Assembly (NCBI RefSeq): GCF_000374185.1
Contig: NZ_KB910518.1
Span: 4,512,530-4,576,529, forward strand
Reading direction: 5' to 3'
From: Paenibacillus sp. HW567
Lineage (GTDB): Bacteria > Bacillota > Bacilli > Paenibacillales > Paenibacillaceae
DNA: 64,000 bases
A program made the translations under genes and the position numbers. Shown in pieces: positions 53,468 to 62,257 of this stretch (positions within the stretch are counted from its first letter, which is position 1; every line of letters begins with the position of its first letter). The notes beneath the pieces were generated by a model. The model was not told where the DNA came from, searched no databases, and worked only from the letters and a program-made list of their open reading frames with translations.

Positions 53468-53487
53468 AGGTTTATTTCCACAAACCT
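53468..53487. promoter_or_regulatory. Dyad between tetR and oleate hydratase
   Basis: AGGTTT (53468-53473) and AAACCT (53482-53487) form a perfect inverted pair with 8 bp between, in the promoter region of the hydratase gene. It is a candidate TetR operator. Confidence 0.35.
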
Positions 53488-53623
53488 TGTCATAAAACCA
53501 TACACATTGCCTCAAGTGACCAATTTTCTTACATTCCCGGACTTTTGATCATACCTTCTGCGCAAGCCTTGGATTACATTAGGGACAGCAACAGTAATCA
53601 TCAACCCTATGGAGGCGACAGTT

Positions 53624-55204
53624 GTGAAAAAAGAGTACGGTAACAGCCAGGTATATTTTGTCGGCGGCGGAATTGCATCCCTTGCGGGAGCGGCATACCT
53701 CGTCAGAGACTGTGACTTTCCCGGACAGAACATTCACATTATTGAAGAGATGAAAATTCTCGGCGGCAGCAACGACGGCGCAGGCAGCAGCGAGCACGGC
53801 TATATCATCCGCGGCGGACGGATGCTGAACGACGAAACCTATGAGAATTTATGGGAGCTTCTCGGCACTATCCCTTCTATCGACCATCCGGGGAAAACTG
53901 TGCGGGAAGAAATTACAGAATTCGACAACGCCAATCCCACACATTCCAATGCCCGCCTGATCAACCGCAATGGCGAAGTCGAAGATGTGCTGTCGATGGG
54001 CTTCGATATGGCGGACCGTCTGGCGATGGGCAAACTGATCATCACACCTGAAGAAGCTATGGGCAAAGCGCGGATCAATGACTGGTTCGGCCCGCATTTT
54101 TTTCAGACCAGTTTCTGGTACATGTGGGCAACGACCTTTGCCTTCCAGCCTTGGCATAGCGCAGTTGAATTCAAAAGATACATGCTCCGCTTCATGCATG
54201 AATTCCCGCGAATCCAGACGCTTGAGGGTGTAACGCGCACACCATTTAACCAATACGACTCGATTATTCTGCCGCTGCATAAGTATCTGGAGCCATTCGG
54301 CGTAGATTTCACCTTGAAATGCACCGTCACCGATCTGGACTTCAAGGACGGCGACGGCATTACTGTTACAAAGATGCATGTGCTGCGTCAAGGGGTTCCA
54401 GATGTCATTGAAATTGGCGAAGAAGACCGCGTTATCGTTACGAACGGCTCCATGACCGAAGGCTCCAGCCTTGGCTCCATGACAACCGCTCCGCATCTGA
54501 ACGGCAAAGGCAGCTCATGGAAGCTGTGGGAGAACATTGCCGCCAAAAAACCGGGTCTCGGCAATCCCTCCTCGTTCGACGATCATGTGGATGAATCCAA
54601 ATGGGAATCGTTCACCGTTACTTTCCAGGATTCGAAATTCTTTGACCTGATGGAAAAATTCACACGCAACCGTGCCGGTACAGGCGCTCTTGTAACCTTT
54701 AAGGATTCAAGCTGGTTCATGTCCGTTGTGCTGGCCTTCCAGCCGCATTTCCGCAACCAGCCGGAGCATGTCAGAGTCTTCTGGGGTTACGGGCTGTATC
54801 CCGACAAGGTCGGCGATTTCGTGAAGAAGAGAATGTGCGACTGTACCGGGGAAGAAATCATGCAGGAGCTGATCGGACACCTTCATTTTGAAGAACATAA
54901 GGAAGAGATCATGGCGACCGCCAACTGTATCCCTTGTATGATGCCGTACATCACCTCCCAGTTCATGCCAAGACTGAACAGCGACAGACCGAAGGTCGTG
55001 CCGGCAGGCTCCACCAATCTGGCTTTTATCAGCCAATATTGCGAAATCCCGGACGATGTCGTCTTCACTGAAGAATATTCCGTAAGAGCGGCCCGGATCG
55101 CCGTATACACGCTGTTTGACATTGGCCTTCCGGTTGAGCCGATCAAGCAATATCAATATGATGTGCGGACGCTGTTCAGCAGCTTTGTGACTTCGTTCCG
55201 TTAA
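53624..55204 (+). CDS. ohyA: Oleate hydratase (FAD protein)
   Basis: A 526-residue member of the oleate hydratase/MCRA family: an N-terminal FAD motif (VGGGIASLAGAAYL), a GGSNDGAGS-type loop, the WATTFAFQPWHSA and CTVTDLDF segments, and a C-terminal RAARIAVYTLFDI tail. The enzyme hydrates the cis-9 double bond of oleic or related acids to the 10-hydroxy acid and may protect against host or environmental fatty acids. The GTG at 53624 lies 8 bp after GGAGG and is preferred over the ATG at 53609, which is within that site. The hydratase follows its probable TetR regulator. Confidence 0.92.
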   Translation: MKKEYGNSQVYFVGGGIASLAGAAYLVRDCDFPGQNIHIIEEMKILGGSNDGAGSSEHGYIIRGGRMLNDETYENLWELLGTIPSIDHPGKTVREEITEFDNANPTHSNARLINRNGEVEDVLSMGFDMADRLAMGKLIITPEEAMGKARINDWFGPHFFQTSFWYMWATTFAFQPWHSAVEFKRYMLRFMHEFPRIQTLEGVTRTPFNQYDSIILPLHKYLEPFGVDFTLKCTVTDLDFKDGDGITVTKMHVLRQGVPDVIEIGEEDRVIVTNGSMTEGSSLGSMTTAPHLNGKGSSWKLWENIAAKKPGLGNPSSFDDHVDESKWESFTVTFQDSKFFDLMEKFTRNRAGTGALVTFKDSSWFMSVVLAFQPHFRNQPEHVRVFWGYGLYPDKVGDFVKKRMCDCTGEEIMQELIGHLHFEEHKEEIMATANCIPCMMPYITSQFMPRLNSDRPKVVPAGSTNLAFISQYCEIPDDVVFTEEYSVRAARIAVYTLFDIGLPVEPIKQYQYDVRTLFSSFVTSFR

Positions 55205-55213
55205 TAATGAGGT

Positions 55214-55256
55214 AAAAAAAGCCGCTCTCCCTTGAACTACTCAAGGGGAGCGGCTT
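55214..55256 (-). terminator. Terminator of the DsbA-like gene
   Basis: On the minus strand AAGCCGCTCCCCTTGA pairs with TCAAGGGAGAGCGGCTT, with one bulged base, followed by a T run. It may also stop the plus-strand hydratase transcript. Confidence 0.75.
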
Positions 55257-55294
55257 GCTGCATGTAACAAGACATGGCTGCCCATTAGGCTTGG

Positions 55295-56017
55295 TTAGAT
55301 ACTGCAGGACCCGTCATCGCAGCCCTCGGCATCTGCTGCCTTGGCTTTTGGCTGGCCGATAGTCTGAAGCACCGGTGCACTGTGTTCTTCTGCCCACACT
55401 GTATCCAGTACCTCAGAGAATACCGGACCCGGCTGTGCGCCGGACACGGCATATTTATTGTTGAAGACGAAGAAAGGTACGCCGGTAACATTGAGACGCT
55501 CGCCTTGGGCAATATCGGCTCTCACCTTATCCGCATAGGCGTCTGTTTCCAGCATCGCCGCTACATCTGCCGCATCCAGCCCAACCTCAGCAGCCATAGA
55601 AGCCAGCTCTTGGTGGTCGGCCAAATTATGCCCATCGGTGAAATAGGCTCGCAGCAGCCGTTCGGACATCTCGGGGCCTTTGCCTTTGGCCGCCGCATAG
55701 TGACTCAGGCGATGGCTGTCAAAGGTGTTCGTATGCTGCACGCTGTCAAAGTTGAACTCCAAATCGACCCCTTTGGCTTGCTCAGTCAATTGGGCATTCA
55801 TCGCAACCGCCTTCTCACGGGTCATTCCGTATTTGGCCGCCAGCATATCATGGACATCCTGAGTGGCATGCGCCGGGGCACTCGGATCAAGCTGGAAGCT
55901 GCGGAATACCACCTCCACCTTGTCGCGGCCTTCGAACTGGCTCAGCGCGTTCTCCAGCCGTCTTTTGCCGATATAACAGAACGGACAAGCATTATCAGAC
56001 CACACATCTATTCTCAT
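55295..56017 (-). CDS. DsbA/FrnE-family oxidoreductase
   Basis: A 240-residue DsbA-like protein with active-site C11-x-x-C14 in NACPFCYIG and the cis-Pro loop GVPFFVFNNKYAVSG. There is no signal peptide, so it is probably a cytosolic FrnE-type dithiol oxidoreductase or disulfide isomerase, linked in other bacteria to redox stress. A Cys-containing, acidic tail (AEGCDDGSCSI) could be a second redox pair. GGAGG precedes the ATG. Confidence 0.88.
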   Translation of the reverse strand: MRIDVWSDNACPFCYIGKRRLENALSQFEGRDKVEVVFRSFQLDPSAPAHATQDVHDMLAAKYGMTREKAVAMNAQLTEQAKGVDLEFNFDSVQHTNTFDSHRLSHYAAAKGKGPEMSERLLRAYFTDGHNLADHQELASMAAEVGLDAADVAAMLETDAYADKVRADIAQGERLNVTGVPFFVFNNKYAVSGAQPGPVFSEVLDTVWAEEHSAPVLQTIGQPKAKAADAEGCDDGSCSI

Positions 56018-56576
56018 GGATTAACCTCCTAAAGTTAAGTAACTATTTATATCTCACTTACGATTATATAGTTAAAAACCGAAAATTACAAATATATTCA
56101 CCCCGAACAAGCAGAGTGCCGCCAACCCTCATTTACAAATCGGAGGAAATTGGCGGCAAGCGAAAAGCTAAGTGAGTAAGCTGTCTCATTCTCCTTAGAT
56201 TTCAGAGACTGGATGAGCTGATTAACAGGTTACTGTAAAGCGCAGCTTAGTACAGCATCAGTTCTAAAGCTGTGGCTTAGGACAGAGCCTTTGGGGTTCA
56301 GGGAGAGAGGGATTCGTCCTATCCATCCTCCTGATCCTTATGGACCGTAAAGCCGTTATTTTCCCGAAAGGGATATATTGAGCAGGGCGAACGGACCGTA
56401 AAGCGCTTATCACCTCTTCGGCAGGTACATGTAGGATGAAGGTCCGACCATAACGGCTCTGGAGTCCGTTCACTTGCGGAAAAAGGACTTCCAGTGGAAC
56501 TAAGAGCTGTTCAGTCCGTTGCAAGCGTGCCTCCTCTTCCGGTTAGGAGATGATTCTGTTCGTGGGGCCTGATGTA
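56018..56576. other. Repeat-rich gene-free island
   Basis: 559 bp without a convincing gene. The word GGACCGTAAAGC occurs at 56342-56353 and 56393-56404. A related inverted form lies near 56438-56470 (GTCCG, ATAACGGCTC, GTCCGTT). A translatable minus-strand frame of 86 codons exists but is made of these repeats. It resembles the recurring Paenibacillus intergenic repeats; copy number elsewhere cannot be checked here. Confidence 0.5.
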
Positions 56577-57863
56577 CTAGTGCGGGGTGCTCAGCTTCTT
56601 GGTGAAGCCGTCTCCGATCAATGGTATTGCCAAAGGCTCCAGCCCAAGGCTCTCCTGCAGCAGATTGTACAGCCTAGCCCCGATGATTTCCTCCGAATAA
56701 TCGGAGCGGACAATCTGCAAAGCGGCTTCCCCCATCTCTGCGCGTAAAGCGGGATTTCCCAGCATCATATCCATTGAGGCGGCAAGCGCAGCCGGGTCCA
56801 GTCCTTCCGCGAGCAGACCGTTCACCCCATGCTTCACCAGCCCACGTACGCCCATTACATTAAAAGCAACCGTCGGCAGACCACAGGCTCCGGCTTCCAG
56901 GATAACAAGCGGCAAGCCCTCATAACGTGAAGGCAGGACAAAAAACTCGGATACGCTGTAATAGCTGGCTAATATCTCCTTGTCGCGGATGGTACCGAGC
57001 AGAATTATGCGATCCTCCAGACCTTTATCCGCAATTAGTGCCTTGAGACTCTGCTCATCCGGCCCGCCGCCGGCGATCAAGATCCTTAGACCCGGAATGT
57101 GCTTCAGTTGCTCAGCAGCCTGAACCAGCAGGGAATGGCCTTTCTGGTGCTCAAACAGCCGGCCAACGGTTATGACATAGCGGTATTCCGGGTCCAGGCC
57201 AAGCGCCGCCAGCGCCTGCTCCTTATCCCGCCGGTAAAACACTCCGGAATTCACAAAGTTGGGCAGCAGCCGGATTCGCTCCGCGATCTTCGGGAAATGG
57301 CCGACCATGCTGTTCTGCTCATCCTCATTAAGGGTGGTAAGAAAAGCCGCCTTGTGCAGCGTATGCTTCTTGATCGGCAATATCCATTTATGAATGCTGC
57401 CTCCATGATATGCGGCAATAATAGGGATGTTCAATTGCTTGGCGGTTGAAGCCAGCCGTTCAAAACGGCCGGAGGCATACTCCTGGGCATAGATCAGGCT
57501 GATGCCATCCGCGCGCAGAATCTCACCTAAGTTCTTCTGGATGGTGGATACATATTGGGAGATAAATTTGCCAACGGGTGTGCGGTGGGATAGCGGGATA
57601 AGGCAATACGATTTGTATAGTTTCCCCACAGGAATAAATTTTATTGTACAGTCTACAATTCCATGCTGGTAGGTGCGGACCTCATTGCCGGACCGGGTGA
57701 AATTATAGATGGTGGTGCGGATACCTTTTGTATGTAAGAGACGCGCATAGTCAAATGAGAAATCATTATGATACGAGCTTACATATTCCTCTTCACTGAG
57801 ACCCAGCCCTTTTACGAAGAAATCTTCAAAGTAATTGGTATGCATAAAGATCCCGACATGCAT
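56577..57863 (-). CDS. Glycosyltransferase family 4
   Basis: A 428-residue GT-B enzyme. The N domain includes an unusually long start (residues 1-130) and IIAAYHGGSIHKWI; the C domain has VITVGRLFEHQKGHSLLVQA, and the GT4 E-x7-E motif is in PSRYEGLPLVILEAGACG. It probably uses a nucleotide sugar to extend a surface glycan or lipid. AAGGAGG precedes the ATG. It is divergent from a GT2 gene; the two may act on one product, but no further pathway gene is beside them. Confidence 0.9.
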   Translation of the reverse strand: MHVGIFMHTNYFEDFFVKGLGLSEEEYVSSYHNDFSFDYARLLHTKGIRTTIYNFTRSGNEVRTYQHGIVDCTIKFIPVGKLYKSYCLIPLSHRTPVGKFISQYVSTIQKNLGEILRADGISLIYAQEYASGRFERLASTAKQLNIPIIAAYHGGSIHKWILPIKKHTLHKAAFLTTLNEDEQNSMVGHFPKIAERIRLLPNFVNSGVFYRRDKEQALAALGLDPEYRYVITVGRLFEHQKGHSLLVQAAEQLKHIPGLRILIAGGGPDEQSLKALIADKGLEDRIILLGTIRDKEILASYYSVSEFFVLPSRYEGLPLVILEAGACGLPTVAFNVMGVRGLVKHGVNGLLAEGLDPAALAASMDMMLGNPALRAEMGEAALQIVRSDYSEEIIGARLYNLLQESLGLEPLAIPLIGDGFTKKLSTPH

Positions 57864-58152
57864 AACGTCTCCTCCTTAAAGTTTTTTAGCATCTACTTTC
57901 TGTATCAGCTTCGATAAAAAACTGACCCAGGAAGCATAGGCTTAAAGTTTTGTTAAAATAGTTCATATTACTTAAAATCAAATGCAACTAATTTCCTAAT
58001 CATTATAATCGCAAACGCTATAAAAAAAAGTAAACGAAAGTGGTATATACGGCCTACCTGAGGAGGGGGTAAACTTAGAGCAACAAGAACTTTCGGTGCA
58101 TTATATTCCCGTTAAGCGGACGCTTGGGGCGTCCCGGAAGGAGTCAGCAGGC

Positions 58153-59085
58153 ATGCATGATGTCTCTATCGTAATTCCCACCCGCAACCGGATCAAGGAT
58201 CTTAAGCTGTGCATTGAGTCTATCGGCAGACAGACGGAACTGGAAGATGTCTCAATTGAGCTGCTGATTGTTGACGACGGTGACATTGAGAATAATGTCC
58301 TGGATTATTTCCGCAGGGTGCTGGCACAGATGCCACAGGCAGAGCTGCGGTATTACCGTAAAACCAAACCCGGTGTCTGGCTCTCCCGCTATGAAGCGCT
58401 GGGACTTATTGACGGAGACATTCTGCTCACCTTTGACGATGACGCCGAGCTGGATGATCCGCTGTATATCCGCCGGATGCTAGACACCTACGCTGAGGAC
58501 AAGTCTATTGTCGGTGTTGGCGGCATTGCCAGAGGCCTTGCCAGCAGCAGATCCGGCAAATGGCTCGGAAGACTGACCTTTCAAATGTCGGGTTCCCCCG
58601 GCAGGCTGTCAGCCAGCACACTGGCAGGCTCCTATTTGCTCTGGAGCGAGACGGAGAATACGTTCGAAACGGATTTCTTTCATGGCTGCAATATGTCTTT
58701 CCGGGCTTCCGCACTGAAGGATATGAAGCCTTACCCGTGGATGACGAGCTATGCGGTGGCTGACGATATTTATATGTGCCATTTGGCCAGCAAATACGGC
58801 AAGCTCGTCATCAATCCCGATATGAAGATTACCCACCATGAATCTCCAAGCTCGCGCGACAAGGCGGGCCGGGTGGCGCGGGCAACTGCGGTCAATCATT
58901 ATTATCTGCTGAATTTGCGCAAAGCACCGGTGAAGAATTACGCCGCCCTGCTGTGGACGCTGACCTATCTAACAGGCAAAGCCACACTTAAGCGCAACTT
59001 CAATGCAGTCTCGGGCTACGTCAGCGGCATCCTCTTTGTGCTGAATCCCCGCAAGAACAAATACCGTGAGTTTATGCTGGACTAA
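58153..59085 (+). CDS. Glycosyltransferase family 2
   Basis: A 310-residue GT2 from an ATG at 58153, 9 bp after AAGGAG. It starts HDVSIVIPTRNRIKDLKLCI. The metal-binding acid motif is in LTFDDDAELDDP, and the acceptor region has DIYMCHLASKYGK. A hydrophobic C-terminal segment may associate with the membrane. A second, strong ribosome site, AGGAGGGG, lies about 90 bp upstream; the in-frame GTG at 58096 is an alternative start (329 residues), but no canonical start lies nearer to that site. The sugar and acceptor are unknown. Confidence 0.85.
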   Translation: MHDVSIVIPTRNRIKDLKLCIESIGRQTELEDVSIELLIVDDGDIENNVLDYFRRVLAQMPQAELRYYRKTKPGVWLSRYEALGLIDGDILLTFDDDAELDDPLYIRRMLDTYAEDKSIVGVGGIARGLASSRSGKWLGRLTFQMSGSPGRLSASTLAGSYLLWSETENTFETDFFHGCNMSFRASALKDMKPYPWMTSYAVADDIYMCHLASKYGKLVINPDMKITHHESPSSRDKAGRVARATAVNHYYLLNLRKAPVKNYAALLWTLTYLTGKATLKRNFNAVSGYVSGILFVLNPRKNKYREFMLD

Positions 59086-59112
59086 CCTTGCCGTGTTACG
59101 GTGTGACAAGCC

Positions 59113-59146
59113 AAAAACCCGCTCCCCAGAAGGGGAAGCGGGTTTT
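59113..59146. terminator. Bidirectional terminator
   Basis: AAAACCCGCT..CCCC pairs with GGGG..AGCGGGTTTT around a short loop; it ends the GT2 gene and the convergent YhgE/Pip gene. Confidence 0.8.
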
Positions 59147-59183
59147 ACTTGTATAACCGGGCTCCTGCATATGAAGTATAAAA

Positions 59184-61283
59184 TTATGCCGTTACCTCTT
59201 GGGTTACGCTAGCCGTGCGTTTGGTCTGACGCAGGAAATACAGTGCAGTCAGTGCCAGGAAGACCACTGCATAACTAAGCAAATAAACAATTTGCTGCCT
59301 CATCAACGCGTAGTCGCCGCTGGCGACAATCGCTTTATAACCGACGATGCTGTGCGTCATTGGCAGCCAAGGATTCACCTTCTGCATCCATTGCGGCAGT
59401 AGCTCCAGCGGGAACGTGCCCGCACTTGAGGTCAGTTGGAAGATCATCAGCACAATTGCCAGGAAACGTCCCGGGTTATCCAGCCAGGTCACCAGTGCCT
59501 GAACAATCATCGTGAAAGTGAAGCTGACAAGCAGAGTGAATGCATAGAAGAGCGGTACACTCTGCACCTCCAGCTTAAGACCATACAATAATATGATATC
59601 GGCCAGTACAGATTGAAGGACACTCACCAGCACAAAAGTCAGTGTCCGGCTGACAAATCTGCCCATCGGCGTTGCCCCCGGCACACTGGATTCACGCAAG
59701 GAGAACACAGTCGTAAAGACGAGTGCGCCCATAAATAGTGCAAGCGACAGGAAGTACGGCGCAATCCCGCGCCCGTAGTGATCCAGCTTATAATCGGTTT
59801 TCTCCGTCAGCTTCACCGGCTCGGCGAACATATTCACTGTGTCGTCGCCCGATTTCACCTCAGAGGTTGTGGCTGCGGCATCGGTCAGCTTCTGCGCCAA
59901 TTCGCTGCTGCCGCTGGTCAGCTTGTCCGCACCGTCTTTCAGTTCACCTGCGCCATCCGTGAGCTTGCCTGCCCCTTGCGACAGACCGTCCACACCTCCG
60001 GCCAGCTTGCTCAGCCCTTGCTCCAGCTTCCCGGCACCGCTGTTCAGTGCCGCTGCTCCAGTTGCCAGCTTGCTGCCGCCCGCAGCGGCATCGCTCAGCT
60101 TCTGGCCGAAGGCCGTCAGCCCTGCGGCCAGCTTCTCGCCGCCATCCGATAGCTGCGCGGCGCCTAGAGCCAATTGCTGCTGTCCCTGGTCCAGCTTCGT
60201 GCTGCCAGCCAGCAATTGCTCCTGTCCGGCATGCAGTTGCTGGCTGCCTGCGGCAACCTGCTGGCTTGCCGCCAGCAATTGCTTGAACTGCTCATTCTCC
60301 AGTCCGGGGGTCGCCGCCATCATCTGCTCCAGCCCTTTGGCCACCTGCTCTGCACCGGTGGCCAACTGACCGCTGGCCGCCTCGGAAGCCGTTAGTCCCT
60401 CCTTAAGCTGGCTGCTGCCCGCCTTCGAGGACTGCAAGCCCTGCTCAAGCTGCGCTGCGCCGCTCTGCGACTTCACAGCGCCGTCCTGGAGCTGCTGCCC
60501 CGCCTTGGACAGCTTGCTTAAACCGCTTGCCAGGTCTGTTGCTCCCTGCGTTACTGTCCCTGAACCCTGATTCAGGCTGCCCGCTCCATTGTGCAGCAGC
60601 TTCAGTCCGCTTTTCAGCTCAGTGGTACCGCCGGCAAGCTTGTTCAGGTTGCTTTTCAGCGTAGACAGACCTTCGTTCAGCTTGCCTGCTCCGTCACTCA
60701 GCTTCGTTGCCCCGCTGCCCGCATCGCCAAGGCCTTCAGAGATCGTATCCACCTGCTCGAACATGCTGCGGGTATACGCCGCCGTAATTTGTGTGGACAG
60801 CTTCGCCTTCAGCTTGTTCATCGCACTGCTGCCGATCTGACCGGCTACAAAGTTGTAGTCGCTGTTCGGCTCGAAGACAATCTCAGCCTGCACCGGGTGC
60901 TCCTCGGTCAGCGTTGTGGCATTTTTGGAGAAATTCGCCGGAATCGTAATCGTCATATAATAGCGGTTATGAGCCATGCCATCCTTGGCTTCCGCCGCAT
61001 TGACAAAATCCCACTTGAAATCGCTGTTGCCCTTCAGCTCCTTCACGAAATCCTTGCCCACTTCCATAGCTTTGCCTTCATATTTGGCACCTTGGTCCAG
61101 ATTAACAACAGCAACAGGCAGCTTGCCGGTATTTCCGTAAGGGTCCCAGGAGCCTTCCACGAGAAAACCGCTGTACAGCATCGGCAACGCCGCTACGCCG
61201 AGTAAAGTGAGCAACAGCATCGGTTTGCTCACGAGCATTTTCAAATCCTGCACAAACACATTAATCGCTCTTATTGCCCACAC
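59184..61283 (-). CDS. YhgE/Pip-family membrane protein
   Basis: A 699-residue protein with one N-terminal transmembrane helix (LLLTLLGVAALPMLYSGFLV), a 450-residue outside part with long heptad-like repeats (residues about 190-490; GAxxLxxG, QQLHAGQEQLLAGSTKLDQG), and five or six C-terminal transmembrane helices of the ABC-2/YhgE type. It starts at a GTG (61283) near AAAAGG. In other Gram-positives YhgE/Pip proteins are phage-receptor-like or export-linked membrane proteins. It lies downstream of a TetR gene, with a palindrome between, suggesting TetR control. The substrate is unknown. Confidence 0.85.
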   Translation of the reverse strand: MWAIRAINVFVQDLKMLVSKPMLLLTLLGVAALPMLYSGFLVEGSWDPYGNTGKLPVAVVNLDQGAKYEGKAMEVGKDFVKELKGNSDFKWDFVNAAEAKDGMAHNRYYMTITIPANFSKNATTLTEEHPVQAEIVFEPNSDYNFVAGQIGSSAMNKLKAKLSTQITAAYTRSMFEQVDTISEGLGDAGSGATKLSDGAGKLNEGLSTLKSNLNKLAGGTTELKSGLKLLHNGAGSLNQGSGTVTQGATDLASGLSKLSKAGQQLQDGAVKSQSGAAQLEQGLQSSKAGSSQLKEGLTASEAASGQLATGAEQVAKGLEQMMAATPGLENEQFKQLLAASQQVAAGSQQLHAGQEQLLAGSTKLDQGQQQLALGAAQLSDGGEKLAAGLTAFGQKLSDAAAGGSKLATGAAALNSGAGKLEQGLSKLAGGVDGLSQGAGKLTDGAGELKDGADKLTSGSSELAQKLTDAAATTSEVKSGDDTVNMFAEPVKLTEKTDYKLDHYGRGIAPYFLSLALFMGALVFTTVFSLRESSVPGATPMGRFVSRTLTFVLVSVLQSVLADIILLYGLKLEVQSVPLFYAFTLLVSFTFTMIVQALVTWLDNPGRFLAIVLMIFQLTSSAGTFPLELLPQWMQKVNPWLPMTHSIVGYKAIVASGDYALMRQQIVYLLSYAVVFLALTALYFLRQTKRTASVTQEVTA

Positions 61284-61370
61284 ACCTTTTATATTTGGGG
61301 AGTTCCAAACTTCCCCTCCGTCGCTTCGACTCTTATTACATTTTGCAAATTTATGAAAATTTTTTCACAA

Positions 61371-61387
61371 CCAATCATTATGATTGG
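61371..61387. promoter_or_regulatory. 17-bp palindrome between tetR and yhgE
   Basis: CCAATCAT-T-ATGATTGG is a perfect 8-1-8 palindrome, flanked by T and A runs. It lies between the TetR stop and the YhgE start, and is a strong operator candidate; it might also be part of a weak terminator. Confidence 0.55.
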
Positions 61388-61423
61388 AAAAAAATAGCCC
61401 TCACAGGCTGGAACGCTAGGATT

Positions 61424-61996
61424 CTATGCGAGAATACCATTAGAAATAAACAGAATCATATGCTCCTTAATGCGGCTTTTGTCCAGCGGCTCGTGCTCTT
61501 TGTTCCATTCCGTGGTCAGCGCCAGATACAGACGAAGAATCATAAACGCAGCGACACTTGGATCACAAGGTTTCGCTTCTCCCCGGCTGATTGCCAGCTC
61601 GATCTGCTGCCGCAGGAAATCCAGCGCATATTTCTCCATCCGCTTGACCCCTTCCAGCGCCTGGACCGTACCGATATCCCGCACCTCCTGAGCCAGCTTG
61701 ATGAATAGTTCATGATCAGAACGGAATTCCAGGATGGAGTCCAGCAGATTGAAGAGCTTCTGGATAAACGTGTGATCTTCCGCCGCCAGACGACTCATGA
61801 CCGAAGTCAGCTCCTGGGAAGCCTTGTCCAGAATTTCGGCGAACAGCTCATCCTTGTTTTTGAAAAAGGTATAAATCGTGCCTTTGCCCACATTTGCGAT
61901 CTTGGATACCTGATCCATCGTTGTAGCTTTATAGCCGAACTGTACAAAGGACTGCGTCGCCGCCTGCAGAATTAACGATTTGCGGTCAATGGACAT
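61424..61996 (-). CDS. TetR family regulator (YhgD-like)
   Basis: A 190-residue TetR repressor. The helix-turn-helix is TTMDQVSKIANVGKGTIYTFFKNKDE, with a C-terminal helical domain (SVAAFMILRLYLALTTEW). It lies upstream of the YhgE gene on the same strand, as in the yhgD-yhgE pair of B. subtilis. It likely represses that gene and perhaps itself; the inducer is unknown. Confidence 0.88.
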   Translation of the reverse strand: MSIDRKSLILQAATQSFVQFGYKATTMDQVSKIANVGKGTIYTFFKNKDELFAEILDKASQELTSVMSRLAAEDHTFIQKLFNLLDSILEFRSDHELFIKLAQEVRDIGTVQALEGVKRMEKYALDFLRQQIELAISRGEAKPCDPSVAAFMILRLYLALTTEWNKEHEPLDKSRIKEHMILFISNGILA

Positions 61997-62043
61997 GCTT
62001 CATTCTCCTTTCTGACAGTTAAAATTGACTAAATTTTATTTTT

Positions 62044-62056
62044 GGTCACTCGGTCA
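62044..62056. promoter_or_regulatory. GGTCA repeat upstream of tetR
   Basis: GGTCA-CTC-GGTCA is a direct repeat 48 bp upstream of the TetR start, in its probable promoter. Similar TGACC-x-x-x-TGACC arrays serve as TetR sites in YhgD-like systems; this is inferred. Confidence 0.3.
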
Positions 62057-62257
62057 TAAATCAATTTACCACGTCTGCGGAGATATGACAAACATTTTAA
62101 TTAAATTTTTACTTAAATCATGGAACTTATGCGGAGCTTATACAAAGCGTATAGAGGACTTATGCCAAAATGTCATGAATTAAGTATCCATTACCAGCTT
62201 GTCTGGGTTATGATAAGAAGGATGTGATCAAGAAACTAACTTTATGGATGGTGGAAC

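Noticed and set aside
56264..56524. Minus-strand frame of 86 codons in the gene-free island
   Set aside because: Made of the GGACCGTAAAGC repeat words; no ribosome site or family sequence.
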